Source of the DNA: Mesonia ostreae
Lineage (GTDB): Bacteria; Bacteroidota; Bacteroidia; Flavobacteriales; Flavobacteriaceae
Length of the DNA stretch: 64,000 bases
Direction of reading: 5' to 3'
Assembly: GCF_031845265.1 (NCBI RefSeq)
Contig: NZ_JAVRBG010000016.1
Location: 14,550-78,549, forward strand
This document shows positions 1-8,456 of this stretch, in pieces (within the stretch, counting starts at the first letter, position 1; the number at the start of each line of letters is the position of its first letter). The position numbers were made by a program, and so were the translations under genes. Under the pieces are notes generated by a model that worked only from the letters and a program-made list of their open reading frames with translations, was not told the DNA's origin and did not search any database.

Positions 1-1299
1 GTGAATTTCTACAGAAGGCTGATTATCTGCCGCCGTTGAGAATACTTGAGATTTCTTAGTAGGAATCGTCGTATTGGCTTCAATTAATTTGGTGTTCACG
101 CTTCCCATAGTTTCAATACCTAAAGAAAGTGGCGTTACATCTAATAAAAGAACGTCTTTTACATCTCCTGTTAAAACTCCTCCTTGAATTGCAGCTCCTA
201 AAGAAACTACCTCATCTGGGTTTACTCCTTTACTTGGCTTTTTGTCAAAGAATTTTTCTACCGCTTCCTGTACTGCAGGGATTCTTGTAGAACCACCTAC
301 TAAAATTACTTCATCAATATCACTTTTAGAAATTCCGGCAGCTTTCATTGCCTTTTCACAAGGTTTGATGGTTCTTTTTACTAAATCTGAAATTAATTGC
401 TCAAACTTAGATCTAGATAAAGGTCTTACCAAGTGCTTTGGTCCACTAGAAGTAGCGGTAACATAAGGTAAGTTAATTTCAGTCTGACTAGAAGAAGACA
501 ACTCAATCTTTGCTTTCTCTGCCGCTTCTTTTAGACGTTGTAAAGCCATAGGATCCTTACGTAAATCAATGTCTTCGTCTTTTATAAACTCTTCGGCCAA
601 CCAATCGATTACCACCTCATCTACATCATCACCACCTAAGTGTGTATCTCCATCTGTAGCTAATACTTCAAATACTCCATCTCCTAATTCTAGGATAGAA
701 ACATCGTGCGTACCACCACCAAAGTCAAATACTACAATTTTTTGGTCTTGTCCTTTTTTATCTAATCCATAAGCCAATGCTGCTGCGGTAGGCTCGTTGA
801 TAATTCTTCTTACTTTAAGGCCAGCAATTTCACCCGCTTCTTTAGTTGCTTGACGCTGAGAATCGTTGAAATATGCAGGAACGGTAATTACCGCTTCAGA
901 TACATCCTGTCCTAAATAATCTTCTGCTGTTTTCTTCATTTTTTGAAGAATCATAGCAGAAAGTTCTTGTGGCGTATACAAACGACCATCAATATCTACT
1001 CTTGGGGTATCGTTATCTCCTTTAACCACTTTATAAGCTACACGACCAGCCTCTCTAGAAGACTCAGAGAATTTATTTCCCATAAATCTTTTAATAGAAG
1101 AAATCGTTTTTTCTGGATTGGTAACCGCTTGACGCTTTGCTGGATCACCTACTTTAATCTCTCCATCTTCTACAAAAGCAATTACAGAAGGGGTTGTTCT
1201 TTTACCTTCGGCATTAGGAATTACCGTTGGCTCATTACCTTCCATTACAGAAACACAAGAGTTGGTAGTTCCTAAATCAATTCCAATTATTTTACTCAT
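1..1299 (-). CDS. dnaK: Molecular chaperone DnaK (Hsp70), 5' part only
   Basis: This is the first 433 codons of DnaK; the gene continues beyond base 1 of the window. The product is the cytoplasmic ATP-dependent Hsp70 chaperone working with DnaJ and GrpE. Translation from the ATG at 1299 gives the Hsp70 opening IGIDLGTTNSCVSV, the phosphate-binding motif VFDFGGGTHDVSIL, and the adenosine motif ILVGGSTRIPAVQ, followed by the linker region and the start of the substrate-binding domain (LLLDVTPLSLGIET). The nucleotide-binding domain is intact and there is no internal stop. The gene is transcribed away from sdaA; the 244-bp spacer carries a TTGTCATTATA inverted repeat that may be its control site. 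Identity is certain; only the C-terminal part is unseen. Confidence 0.97.
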   Translation of the reverse strand, partial: MSKIIGIDLGTTNSCVSVMEGNEPTVIPNAEGKRTTPSVIAFVEDGEIKVGDPAKRQAVTNPEKTISSIKRFMGNKFSESSREAGRVAYKVVKGDNDTPRVDIDGRLYTPQELSAMILQKMKKTAEDYLGQDVSEAVITVPAYFNDSQRQATKEAGEIAGLKVRRIINEPTAAALAYGLDKKGQDQKIVVFDFGGGTHDVSILELGDGVFEVLATDGDTHLGGDDVDEVVIDWLAEEFIKDEDIDLRKDPMALQRLKEAAEKAKIELSSSSQTEINLPYVTATSSGPKHLVRPLSRSKFEQLISDLVKRTIKPCEKAMKAAGISKSDIDEVILVGGSTRIPAVQEAVEKFFDKKPSKGVNPDEVVSLGAAIQGGVLTGDVKDVLLLDVTPLSLGIETMGSVNTKLIEANTTIPTKKSQVFSTAADNQPSVEIH

Positions 1300-1371
1300 A
1301 ACTATATATTTTAATTTTTTGTTTTTTAATTCGGTAAGCATAATTCAATCTCTATGCCAGCAAAAAAAATG

Positions 1372-1417
1372 TGACAGGTTGTCATTATACTTTTTTAAAA
1401 CCTTAATATAATGACAA
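1372..1417. promoter_or_regulatory. Inverted-repeat cluster upstream of dnaK (TGACA/TGTCA)
   Basis: TTGTCATTATA at 1379-1389 is repeated as a perfect inverse, TATAATGACAA, at 1407-1417 with a 17-bp spacer. A smaller palindrome, TGACA-GGT-TGTCA, overlaps it at 1372-1384. The group lies in the spacer between divergent dnaK and sdaA, about 70-120 bp before the dnaK start. It is not a CIRCE element. An operator or alternative-sigma site for dnaK is an inference from position. Confidence 0.4.
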
Positions 1418-1543
1418 GCGTTGGTTTATTTAAGGTACTATCTCTATTTTCGCTTAAAGCGGAATAAAAAAGCTTGACAGCTATGGAAAGCACAATTATT
1501 TCTGCCATCTTTGTAGTTGGTAAATTTTTAAAATAGTTTTCAA

Positions 1544-2977
1544 ATGGAGAAGAGAGAATGCATTAGTGTATTTGACATGTTAAAGATTGGGGTTGGACCT
1601 TCAAGCTCGCATACTTTAGGTCCGTGGCGTGCTGCCCAACGATGGATTGAAGAATTGAAAGTGAAAAATATTTTTAATCAAGTAAAAGAAGTTAAAGTAG
1701 ACCTATATGGTTCTTTATCTCTTACGGGAGAAGGACACGCTACAGATATTGCCTCTATACTTGGCCTCTGCGGATATGACCCCGTAACGATGGATCTCTC
1801 TCAACTCGATGAAATTATTGATACCATTAATAGTTTTAAACGCTTAGAGCTGAACGGAGAAAAACAACTCGAGTTTGATCCTAATACGCAAGTGATCTTC
1901 AATAAAAACTTCTTAGATTTTCACCCCAACGGAATCAAATTTACTGCCACTTTAGAAAATGGAAATACTTCTACCGCAACCTTTTATTCTATTGGCGGTG
2001 GCTTTGTAGTGAAAGAAGAACGAAAAAATGCCAAACAAAATAATGAAGTCTTTGCTCAGTTTCCTTATTCTATAGAAAAAGGAAGCGAGTTGCTTGCATT
2101 TTGTAAACAAGAAAATAAAAATATTGCAGAAATTGTCTTAGAAAATGAGAAGTCGCTACGCAGTGAAGAAGAAATCCATAAAGGTTTAGAAGACATTTGG
2201 AAAGTGATGCTAGAATCTATGTATGAAGGTTGCCATACTAGCGGAGTCTTACCTGGCGGATTAAACGTACAGCGTAGAGCTCACGGAATGCATCAAAAAC
2301 TTATAGGCGATAGAAAATACAATACTCCCCAAGAGTGGCTAGAAGTGATCCGGAATACTGAGGTAAAATTTAGAGAAATCTTAAAATGGGTAAGTTGTTA
2401 CGCTATCAGCGTTAATGAAGTCAATGCTTCTCTGGGAAGAGTGGTAACGGCACCAACCAACGGAAGTGCAGGAACCGTACCCGCCGTAATGATGTATTAT
2501 ATGACTATAGAAAATCACGACGCTACGTTTGAGCATTTAAAAGAATTTATGCTCGTTGCAGGAGAAATAGGAAGTCTCTTTAAAAAGGGAGCTACCATCT
2601 CTGCTGCCATGGGGGGATGCCAAGCTGAAATTGGTGTTTCTTCATCTATGGCTGCTGGCGGACTCACACATCTTCTAGGTGGTTCTCCAGAACAGGTATT
2701 AATGGCGAGTGAGATTGCGATGGAGCACCATCTAGGTTTAACTTGTGATCCTATTGCGGGATTGGTACAAGTGCCCTGCATTGAGCGCAATGCGATGGGA
2801 GCCATAAAAGCGATTAATGCTGCCGAAATTGCATTAGAGAGCGATGCGAGTAAAGCTAAAGTCCCCTTAGATAAGGTGATTGAAACTATGTGGGATACTG
2901 CAAAAGACATGAACTCTAAATATAAAGAAACCTCTGAAGGTGGTTTGGCCGTACGCGTAAATATGAGCGATTGTTAA
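1544..2977 (+). CDS. sdaA: L-serine ammonia-lyase, iron-sulfur dependent
   Basis: Single-chain L-serine dehydratase, which converts L-serine to pyruvate and ammonia in the cytoplasm with an oxygen-sensitive [4Fe-4S] cluster. Residues 20-27 carry the family motif SSSHTLGP at the start of the beta domain. The alpha domain contains GGLNVQRRAHGMH and three Cys at 359, 401 and 412; this 42/11 spacing is the one I recall for the cluster ligands of characterised bacterial enzymes. At 477 residues it is full length. The ATG at 1544 gives the conserved N-terminus. It appears monocistronic, with a SanA-like gene starting about 80 bp downstream. Confidence 0.96.
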   Translation: MEKRECISVFDMLKIGVGPSSSHTLGPWRAAQRWIEELKVKNIFNQVKEVKVDLYGSLSLTGEGHATDIASILGLCGYDPVTMDLSQLDEIIDTINSFKRLELNGEKQLEFDPNTQVIFNKNFLDFHPNGIKFTATLENGNTSTATFYSIGGGFVVKEERKNAKQNNEVFAQFPYSIEKGSELLAFCKQENKNIAEIVLENEKSLRSEEEIHKGLEDIWKVMLESMYEGCHTSGVLPGGLNVQRRAHGMHQKLIGDRKYNTPQEWLEVIRNTEVKFREILKWVSCYAISVNEVNASLGRVVTAPTNGSAGTVPAVMMYYMTIENHDATFEHLKEFMLVAGEIGSLFKKGATISAAMGGCQAEIGVSSSMAAGGLTHLLGGSPEQVLMASEIAMEHHLGLTCDPIAGLVQVPCIERNAMGAIKAINAAEIALESDASKAKVPLDKVIETMWDTAKDMNSKYKETSEGGLAVRVNMSDC

Positions 2978-3058
2978 ATCAAAAGACGCAGTATTCCAAC
3001 ATCAATATTCGTGATTTTCAAAGCTTCAAGAGAGACTAAAAGAGCAAAGATCTTTCCC

Positions 3059-3694
3059 ATGATTAAAAAACTAATTATTGTCTTTATCTCATTAGTTGTT
3101 TTATTATTTGCCTTTATACTGCTTTCTAATATGATTGTAGTTCAAGGAGCCATAGGCAAAACTTTTTCTAAGGTTGAAGCCATAGAAAAGAATAAAGTGG
3201 GGATGGTTTTAGGAACCGCAAAGTATTTAGTGAACGGACAGATTAATTTATATTTTAAATATCGCATTGATGCTACGGTAGAACTTTTTAAAAACCATAA
3301 AATTGATTTTGTTTTAATTAGTGGAGACAACGGAAGCATCTATTACAACGAACCCCAAGATTTTAAAAAAGAACTCATTAAAAAAGGAATTCCTGAAGAT
3401 AAGATTTTCTTAGATTATGCTGGCTTTAGAACTCTAGACTCTGTGGTAAGAGCAAAAGAAATTTTTGGACAAGACAGTATTACCATCATCTCTCAAAATT
3501 TTCATAATGAACGCGCTATCTATTTAGCTAATCATTTCAATATCCAAGCCATTGGCTATAACGCTCAAGATGTTTCTCAACACTATGGCTTTAAAACCAG
3601 CGTGAGAGAATATTTTGCCAGAACTAAAGCTTTTATAGATATAATTATTGGAGTAAAGCCTAAATTTTTAGGAGACAAAATTAAGATTGAATAA
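3059..3694 (+). CDS. SanA/YdcF family (DUF218) membrane-anchored protein
   Basis: A 211-residue protein of the ElyC/SanA/YdcF family, whose members are inner-membrane-anchored proteins linked to envelope integrity and vancomycin exclusion; the biochemical activity is not settled. Residues 2-24 form one transmembrane anchor (KKLIIVFISLVVLLFAFILL). The DUF218 core follows, with GTAK, the ISGDNG strand and the SITIISQNFHNERA segment. I start it at the ATG at 3059 because this places the hydrophobic anchor at the N-terminus; an upstream ATG at 3011 would add 16 polar residues. A strong terminator follows the stop immediately. Confidence 0.85.
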   Translation: MIKKLIIVFISLVVLLFAFILLSNMIVVQGAIGKTFSKVEAIEKNKVGMVLGTAKYLVNGQINLYFKYRIDATVELFKNHKIDFVLISGDNGSIYYNEPQDFKKELIKKGIPEDKIFLDYAGFRTLDSVVRAKEIFGQDSITIISQNFHNERAIYLANHFNIQAIGYNAQDVSQHYGFKTSVREYFARTKAFIDIIIGVKPKFLGDKIKIE

Positions 3695-3725
3695 AAAAAT
3701 CCCGAGCCAAACTCGGGATTTTTTA
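3694..3725. terminator. Bidirectional intrinsic terminator
   Basis: The stem CCCGAG/CTCGGG is flanked by an A-run on the left and a T-run on the right. It lies between the SanA-like gene (plus) and the DUF4252 operon (minus) and can serve both. Confidence 0.85.
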
Positions 3726-3751
3726 AATTATTTCCTTCAAATTTATACAGA

Positions 3752-4393
3752 TTACACAGACTCTTGAATAGTATCTTCCGAAGCATCTTTTATAACTTCT
3801 TGTTGCCCTTGTTTTTTGTCTATTCTATTATTTAAACTATCCTTTTGATTGCCTAACATATCCATTAGTGGTTCTAACGAATTTATATTGACATTTACCT
3901 CTCCGTTCCCAACAGATTTTGCCAACTTCATTATTTCGCCTACGTTCATATTATCTCCTAAGACTCTAGCCAAGGCAAAGCCTTTTTCCTCATCATTTCC
4001 ATAGACAATAATCTCATCTATAGCGTCTTCTTCTCCCAAGTAAGCAATTCTAACTCCGCTTTGTACAGATCCCATACGCATCAATAAATTATATTTCTTA
4101 TCGTCTAAAATCTTTTCTACGACATCGCGTTCCTTTTCATAGATTTCTTGATTATTTCCGTTTAAGGGCAGCGCTAAAACCACAGCTTTTTTTATAGATT
4201 TAATTACTTTTTGATCTTTCTCTTCTAATTGAGAGTTATCACTTAGGAGTAAGCTTGCCGGTAAATCTAAGATCATAAAGTTCTTATTGTCTTGATGATC
4301 TACATAATAACTTTGCAGCGTAGGTTCATTATTACACGAAACCAAGGCTAATCCAGCTACCAACAGCATTAAAATATTTATTTTCTTTTTCAT
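3752..4393 (-). CDS. DUF4252 domain lipoprotein
   Basis: A 213-residue lipoprotein with a lipobox ending at Cys20 (LVSC). The body resembles the DUF4252 family, a Bacteroidota domain of unknown function; here it contains VGNGEVNVNINSLEP near residue 160 and a charged, Gln-rich tail. It is the last gene of a four-gene minus-strand operon after an ECF sigma factor, a putative anti-sigma factor and a second DUF4252 protein, 12 bp behind the latter. The arrangement suggests it is part of the regulon of that sigma factor. No enzymatic motif is visible. Confidence 0.75.
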   Translation of the reverse strand: MKKKINILMLLVAGLALVSCNNEPTLQSYYVDHQDNKNFMILDLPASLLLSDNSQLEEKDQKVIKSIKKAVVLALPLNGNNQEIYEKERDVVEKILDDKKYNLLMRMGSVQSGVRIAYLGEEDAIDEIIVYGNDEEKGFALARVLGDNMNVGEIMKLAKSVGNGEVNVNINSLEPLMDMLGNQKDSLNNRIDKKQGQQEVIKDASEDTIQESV

Positions 4394-4405
4394 GTTTTCT
4401 CTAAC

Positions 4406-4927
4406 TTAATTTACTTTTTCTAATTCTTCAGCACCTGGTACTTCTAGATCTTTGGCTAGTTTAGACACTTCTTTAAGGTCTATATCGCCCGTAATAGAAA
4501 GTACAACCGTCATAGGTTTACCATCATCCTCTCCCTGCATCAACATCAGCAATTCGCTTACATAGTTTTTTTGGCTTCCGGGTTTAGAATAAAACTGTAC
4601 ATTTTTCTTATCATCTTTAAAGCTCATCAGTTTTTCTAGAGAGCTAGAGCCTATGTAACTATTAAAGTCTTGTTTCATTTCTGCTCCAATTCCAGTATTT
4701 TCCGTAGAAATCACTTTAATATTCTTTAAGTTCTCTATAAGATTAATATACTGCTGCATCTCTGGATCATCGCTATCTAAATCTATTTCGGCTAAAAGCT
4801 TAAACATATTACTTGTGATCACCATAGCGCTTACTTCGCGCATCTTCTCATAACGCTCAAAGGATTGTGCGTTCCCAAATACGGGAGCCATCAAAATGGC
4901 CATAACTATTAGAATACTCTTTTTCAT
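4406..4927 (-). CDS. DUF4252 domain protein with signal peptide
   Basis: A 173-residue exported protein. Residues 1-20 form a signal peptide ending in FGNAQS, with no lipobox Cys, so it is probably periplasmic. The remainder resembles DUF4252, ending with a VLSITGDIDLKEVSKLAKDL segment. It is a paralogue of the downstream lipoprotein and lies 10 bp after the putative anti-sigma gene in the same operon. Function unknown; the pairing of a soluble and a lipid-anchored member of the same family is the main clue. Confidence 0.75.
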   Translation of the reverse strand: MKKSILIVMAILMAPVFGNAQSFERYEKMREVSAMVITSNMFKLLAEIDLDSDDPEMQQYINLIENLKNIKVISTENTGIGAEMKQDFNSYIGSSSLEKLMSFKDDKKNVQFYSKPGSQKNYVSELLMLMQGEDDGKPMTVVLSITGDIDLKEVSKLAKDLEVPGAEELEKVN

Positions 4928-4937
4928 CTTTATTTAT

Positions 4938-5393
4938 TTATTTCGTTATTATCAATTTGTTTTTTGTTTTCTGAATTTCCCTCAAATACATTAAATTCTC
5001 TTTACTATTGGCTACCGCTCCCGTGACCATATTAAATAGATCTTGTGTATTTTTCATCGCTAGCTCGTGATTTCCTTCTACCACCGTATGGCCTTTTTGA
5101 AAATCGGAGAATTGAAAAACGCTTAGTGCTAAAACCAATATCGCTGCAATGGAGCTTAGTGTAAGCAGTAATTTCTTTTTGTTTAGCTTCCGCGGAAGCG
5201 TAATCACTTTTTCTTCTTCTGCTAAAACAATCTCTTTCTCTGTCGCAAAAAACTGAAACAAAGGACGGTACTGCTCTAAACTTGGGTCTACATTGCCCGA
5301 AGAAAAATAATCTTGCAGTAATTTTTCTTCTTTCAACGTGGTTTCTGCTTCAAGGTACTTTTCTAAAAGCGACACTATCTTATGCAATTCCAT
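4938..5393 (-). CDS. Putative anti-sigma factor, single-pass membrane protein
   Basis: A 151-residue protein with an N-terminal cytoplasmic helical region of about 70 residues, one membrane segment at about 73-94 (LLLTLSSIAAILVLALSVFQ), and a short periplasmic tail. Its start overlaps the end of the ECF sigma gene by 14 bp, the usual arrangement for a translationally coupled sigma/anti-sigma pair. No zinc-binding HxxxCxxC motif is present, so the assignment rests on context and topology rather than on a recognised domain. Confidence 0.65.
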   Translation of the reverse strand: MELHKIVSLLEKYLEAETTLKEEKLLQDYFSSGNVDPSLEQYRPLFQFFATEKEIVLAEEEKVITLPRKLNKKKLLLTLSSIAAILVLALSVFQFSDFQKGHTVVEGNHELAMKNTQDLFNMVTGAVANSKENLMYLREIQKTKNKLIITK

Positions 5394-5892
5394 AGTTGTG
5401 TTTTTTTAATATTTCTTTTCTAATTTTTTTTCTGGCTCTTGAGAGTGCCACTCTAATCGCAGTAGGATTCATTTCGGTGATTTCTACCATTTCTTCATAT
5501 TCCAACTGCTCTATATCTCTTAACTGAATCAACATTTGTTCCTGTTCCGTTAAGTTTTTAATAATTTCCTTTACTTTTAAAAGCTCATCTTTTGCTTCAA
5601 TTTCATTTTGTAAAGAAGTCTTCTTTCCATCTTCGTAATTGCTATGTATAATTCTTAGGTTGTTGTTCTTCTTGGCTTTTAATTGGTCAAAACAATAATT
5701 CTTGGTAATCGTCATGGCTAAAGCTTGCGGACTCCTATAATCTTCTAGCTTATCTTTCATCTTCCACAACCTAATCATCACTTCTTGCGTGGCATCTTCT
5801 GCCGCATCTTTAGAAACCAATAACCGCAAAGACAAACGATAAATTTTATCTTTTATAGGATTCACAAATTCTAAAAATAACTTTTGGTTCAA
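5380..5892 (-). CDS. ECF-type RNA polymerase sigma factor
   Basis: A 170-residue extracytoplasmic-function sigma factor. Region 2 runs over about residues 15-75, with KDAAEDATQEVMIRLW and the region 2.4-like segment DYRSPQALAMTITKNY. Region 4, near 110-160, contains LTEQEQMLIQLRDIEQLEYEEM and the helix-turn-helix MNPTAIRVALSRARKKI. There is no extra domain. It heads the operon with an anti-sigma gene and two DUF4252 genes, and probably autoregulates it. The gene is divergent from the S41 peptidase gene. Confidence 0.9.
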   Translation of the reverse strand: MNQKLFLEFVNPIKDKIYRLSLRLLVSKDAAEDATQEVMIRLWKMKDKLEDYRSPQALAMTITKNYCFDQLKAKKNNNLRIIHSNYEDGKKTSLQNEIEAKDELLKVKEIIKNLTEQEQMLIQLRDIEQLEYEEMVEITEMNPTAIRVALSRARKKIRKEILKKHNYGIA

Positions 5893-6005
5893 TGTATTTT
5901 TATTTGGTGGTTTCTATAAGCTTGACGCTTCCATATAATATTTGTTACAAAGGAATTCGTTTTTATTAAATTGTGTTTAACTTTAGCACTCATTAATCCC
6001 ATACT

Positions 6006-7400
6006 ATGAAAAAATTAAGTTGTTTATTACTCCTAATTATTACGTCACTTTCCGTTAGCTCGTGTTTTAAAGATCTAGATGATGAAAAAATACAAGCCAG
6101 TGATCTAGAGATTCAAGATTTTATCTATAAGGTGATGCGTAAACATTATTTATATAAAGCTGAGAAACCAGTATTAGCCGATGATAGATTTTCTGATAAT
6201 GCTGAACGCAATGCCTACCTCAACACTTTTATGACACCAAAAGATTTATTCAATGGCCTTCTATATAGTCAGGATCGTTTTAGCTTCTTAGTAGATAATT
6301 ATAGGCAATTAGAACAGCAGTTTAATGGGATCACCAAAAATAACGGAATGGAGTTTGGGCTCGTACAAATACAATCTAGCGGTGAGGTGTTTGGCTATGT
6401 TCGCTATATACTTCCCAATACTTCTGCGGAAGCAAACATGGTAGAAAGAGGAATGATTTTTAACCGCGTAGACGATCAAATTCTTACCGCTACAAATTTT
6501 AAAAGCTTACTTTCTCCCGATAATTACAGCATTGGTTTAGCAACTTTTGAAGATGGAACCTTAACCCCGTTAGAAACCAGCATCAACCTACAAAAGCAGC
6601 AATACACAGAAAATCCTGTTTTTATAGCCAATACTTTAACGGTAGAGCAACAAAAAATAGGCTATTTGATGTATAACGGATTTAGAGATAATTTTGATGC
6701 GGAGCTGAATAACGCTTTCGCGGATTTTAACGCAGACGGTATTCAAGATTTGGTGATTGATGTAAGGTATAATGGCGGCGGAAGCATTGAAACCTGTAAC
6801 GATTTAGCCAGTATGGTAACAGGGCAATTTAACGGCGAATTATTTTCTACCCAAGTATTTAACGAAAATTTTAGCGATGAAGAAGTTCTATTTAATAATA
6901 AAATAAGTACCGGCGCTAACATAAATAACCTTAACCTAAATAAAGTTTATATTTTAACCACCGGAAGTTCGGCTTCTGCTAGCGAATTATTAATTAGCAC
7001 TTTAACACCTTATATAGATGTAGTGCAAGTAGGAACGACGACCGTAGGGAAATTTCAGGGTTCTAGAACTTTTTATGACTCTAACAACTTTTCTAGAAAT
7101 GGAACTAATCTTAATTTAGGTCATACCTATGCCGTACAACCTTTAATTTTAAAATCGGTTAACGCCAACGGATTTACAGATTATGTAAATGGCTTAACAC
7201 CTAACATAGAAGTTAGCGAAGATTTCTCTAACTTAGGAGAATTAGGAAACCCAGATGAAACTTTACTAAAAGCCGCTTTAGATGATATTTTGGGCAACGG
7301 AAGACCGTCTAGAAGAAATCAATCGTTAAATTTTAAAACTTTGGGCGAAAGTAAAATGTACAATGCTACTTATCAACGCATGTATGTGGGAAATGAATAA
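6006..7400 (+). CDS. S41 family (C-terminal processing) peptidase lipoprotein
   Basis: A 464-residue lipoprotein (lipobox SVSSC, Cys20, then acidic residues that in Flavobacteria favour surface display). A helical N-terminal region precedes a PDZ-like segment near residues 110-190 (EFGLVQIQSSGEVF). The S41 catalytic core includes DLVIDVRYNGGGSIE near 250. The Ser/Lys dyad can be placed at Ser324 in GSSASASELL and Lys349 in TTVGKFQG, the same 25-residue spacing as Ser430/Lys455 in E. coli Prc. It probably cleaves C-terminal tails of exported proteins. A terminator follows the stop. Confidence 0.9.
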   Translation: MKKLSCLLLLIITSLSVSSCFKDLDDEKIQASDLEIQDFIYKVMRKHYLYKAEKPVLADDRFSDNAERNAYLNTFMTPKDLFNGLLYSQDRFSFLVDNYRQLEQQFNGITKNNGMEFGLVQIQSSGEVFGYVRYILPNTSAEANMVERGMIFNRVDDQILTATNFKSLLSPDNYSIGLATFEDGTLTPLETSINLQKQQYTENPVFIANTLTVEQQKIGYLMYNGFRDNFDAELNNAFADFNADGIQDLVIDVRYNGGGSIETCNDLASMVTGQFNGELFSTQVFNENFSDEEVLFNNKISTGANINNLNLNKVYILTTGSSASASELLISTLTPYIDVVQVGTTTVGKFQGSRTFYDSNNFSRNGTNLNLGHTYAVQPLILKSVNANGFTDYVNGLTPNIEVSEDFSNLGELGNPDETLLKAALDDILGNGRPSRRNQSLNFKTLGESKMYNATYQRMYVGNE

Positions 7401-7410
7401 ACCTTCAAAC

Positions 7411-7446
7411 AAAAAATCCCGCTTTTTCTAGAAGCGGGATTTTTAA
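7411..7446. terminator. Bidirectional intrinsic terminator
   Basis: The stem AATCCCGCTT/GAAGCGGGATT has a 6-base loop and A/T runs on both sides. It separates the convergent S41 peptidase gene and the B12 operon. Confidence 0.85.
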
Positions 7447-7466
7447 TACATTGTTTTAGATGCCGA

Positions 7467-8456
7467 TTACTCCTTTATCAATTTAAACAAATAATTTTTC
7501 TTTACAGAATTTATTTTAACCATATAAATTCCTTTAGGCAATTCTGAAACTTCTAATCGTTGCTCTTTAGATAAATTTATATACTTCTTCACTAATTTTC
7601 CTAAAGTGGAATAAATTTCAACATTATCAACCCTATTTTCACTTTCAATTTTAATAAAGTTAGTAGCTGGGTTGGGGTAAATAGCAATACGTTGTACCTC
7701 TTTCTCTCCCGCACTTAAATTTTGCTGATTAATTACTCCTACGCCATCCAAATCGAAACCACTTGAATAAAAAGGAGTTGGAAAAGGATCGTTTATAGCA
7801 TTTCCTTGAGAACCATATCTTGCATAGTTAGGGTCTATACTTCCTACTACATCAATTATTTTTACGTGAGTAATACTATTTTTATCTAATAAAGGATCGT
7901 CATCAATATCATTTAAGTCGAATGGTGTACCAAATAAAGCTTTATACTTTCCTGCCAAATTATTAAGGTAAGTCGCATCTAGATTTCCAAATCCGCCAAC
8001 TTGGGTTTGTGTTTGGGTTTCACTATGAGAAGGAAAACGGAAATAATTAACTCCATCTGAACTTACCTCTACGAATGCCAACTCCAAAAAAGTTTCGCTA
8101 AATGAGTTTTCAAAAACTGCAAAATCGTATCCACTCCCATTTGATATTGGCGTATGGAAGGTTAAAATTGCTTCTCCTGCGTCTCCCAAACTCACTACTG
8201 AATTTGAAACTACACCTATTGCATTGCTAGGATCTCCATAAGTTGCATAATTACTCCCTTCATGCTCAAAAGTGGGCTCTTCAATATTTACATATCCTCT
8301 TTCTATTTCTACTCCACTCGCCCAATCTACAAAAATTGAATTATCTGAAGCTATTGCCGTAGATCCTGTTTGTCCTGCTGGCGGTGCATAAGATTGACTT
8401 AATACCGTTGCAGAAGCCAGAAGAAATGCGAAAATCGATAAATTCTTTACTACCAT
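7467..8456 (-). CDS. T9SS-exported surface protein of the B12 operon
   Basis: A 329-residue exported protein. A signal peptide (residues 1-20, ending LSQS) is followed by a beta-rich domain with the pattern GYDFAVFENSF, AFVEVSSDGVNYFRFPS and GFDLDGVGV. The final ~75 residues are a type IX secretion sorting domain, opening with IAIYPNPATNFIKIE and ending in a basic tail. Its start overlaps the stop of the upstream propeller gene by one base, which implies translational coupling. From memory, proteins of this type often accompany btuB in Bacteroidota, so a surface role in B12 capture is plausible; I cannot show ligand binding from sequence. Confidence 0.75.
   Translation of the reverse strand: MVVKNLSIFAFLLASATVLSQSYAPPAGQTGSTAIASDNSIFVDWASGVEIERGYVNIEEPTFEHEGSNYATYGDPSNAIGVVSNSVVSLGDAGEAILTFHTPISNGSGYDFAVFENSFSETFLELAFVEVSSDGVNYFRFPSHSETQTQTQVGGFGNLDATYLNNLAGKYKALFGTPFDLNDIDDDPLLDKNSITHVKIIDVVGSIDPNYARYGSQGNAINDPFPTPFYSSGFDLDGVGVINQQNLSAGEKEVQRIAIYPNPATNFIKIESENRVDNVEIYSTLGKLVKKYINLSKEQRLEVSELPKGIYMVKINSVKKNYLFKLIKE

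Noticed and set aside
1372..1417. CIRCE/HrcA site before dnaK
   Set aside because: The repeat TTGTCATTATA does not match TTAGCACTC-N9-GAGTGCTAA.
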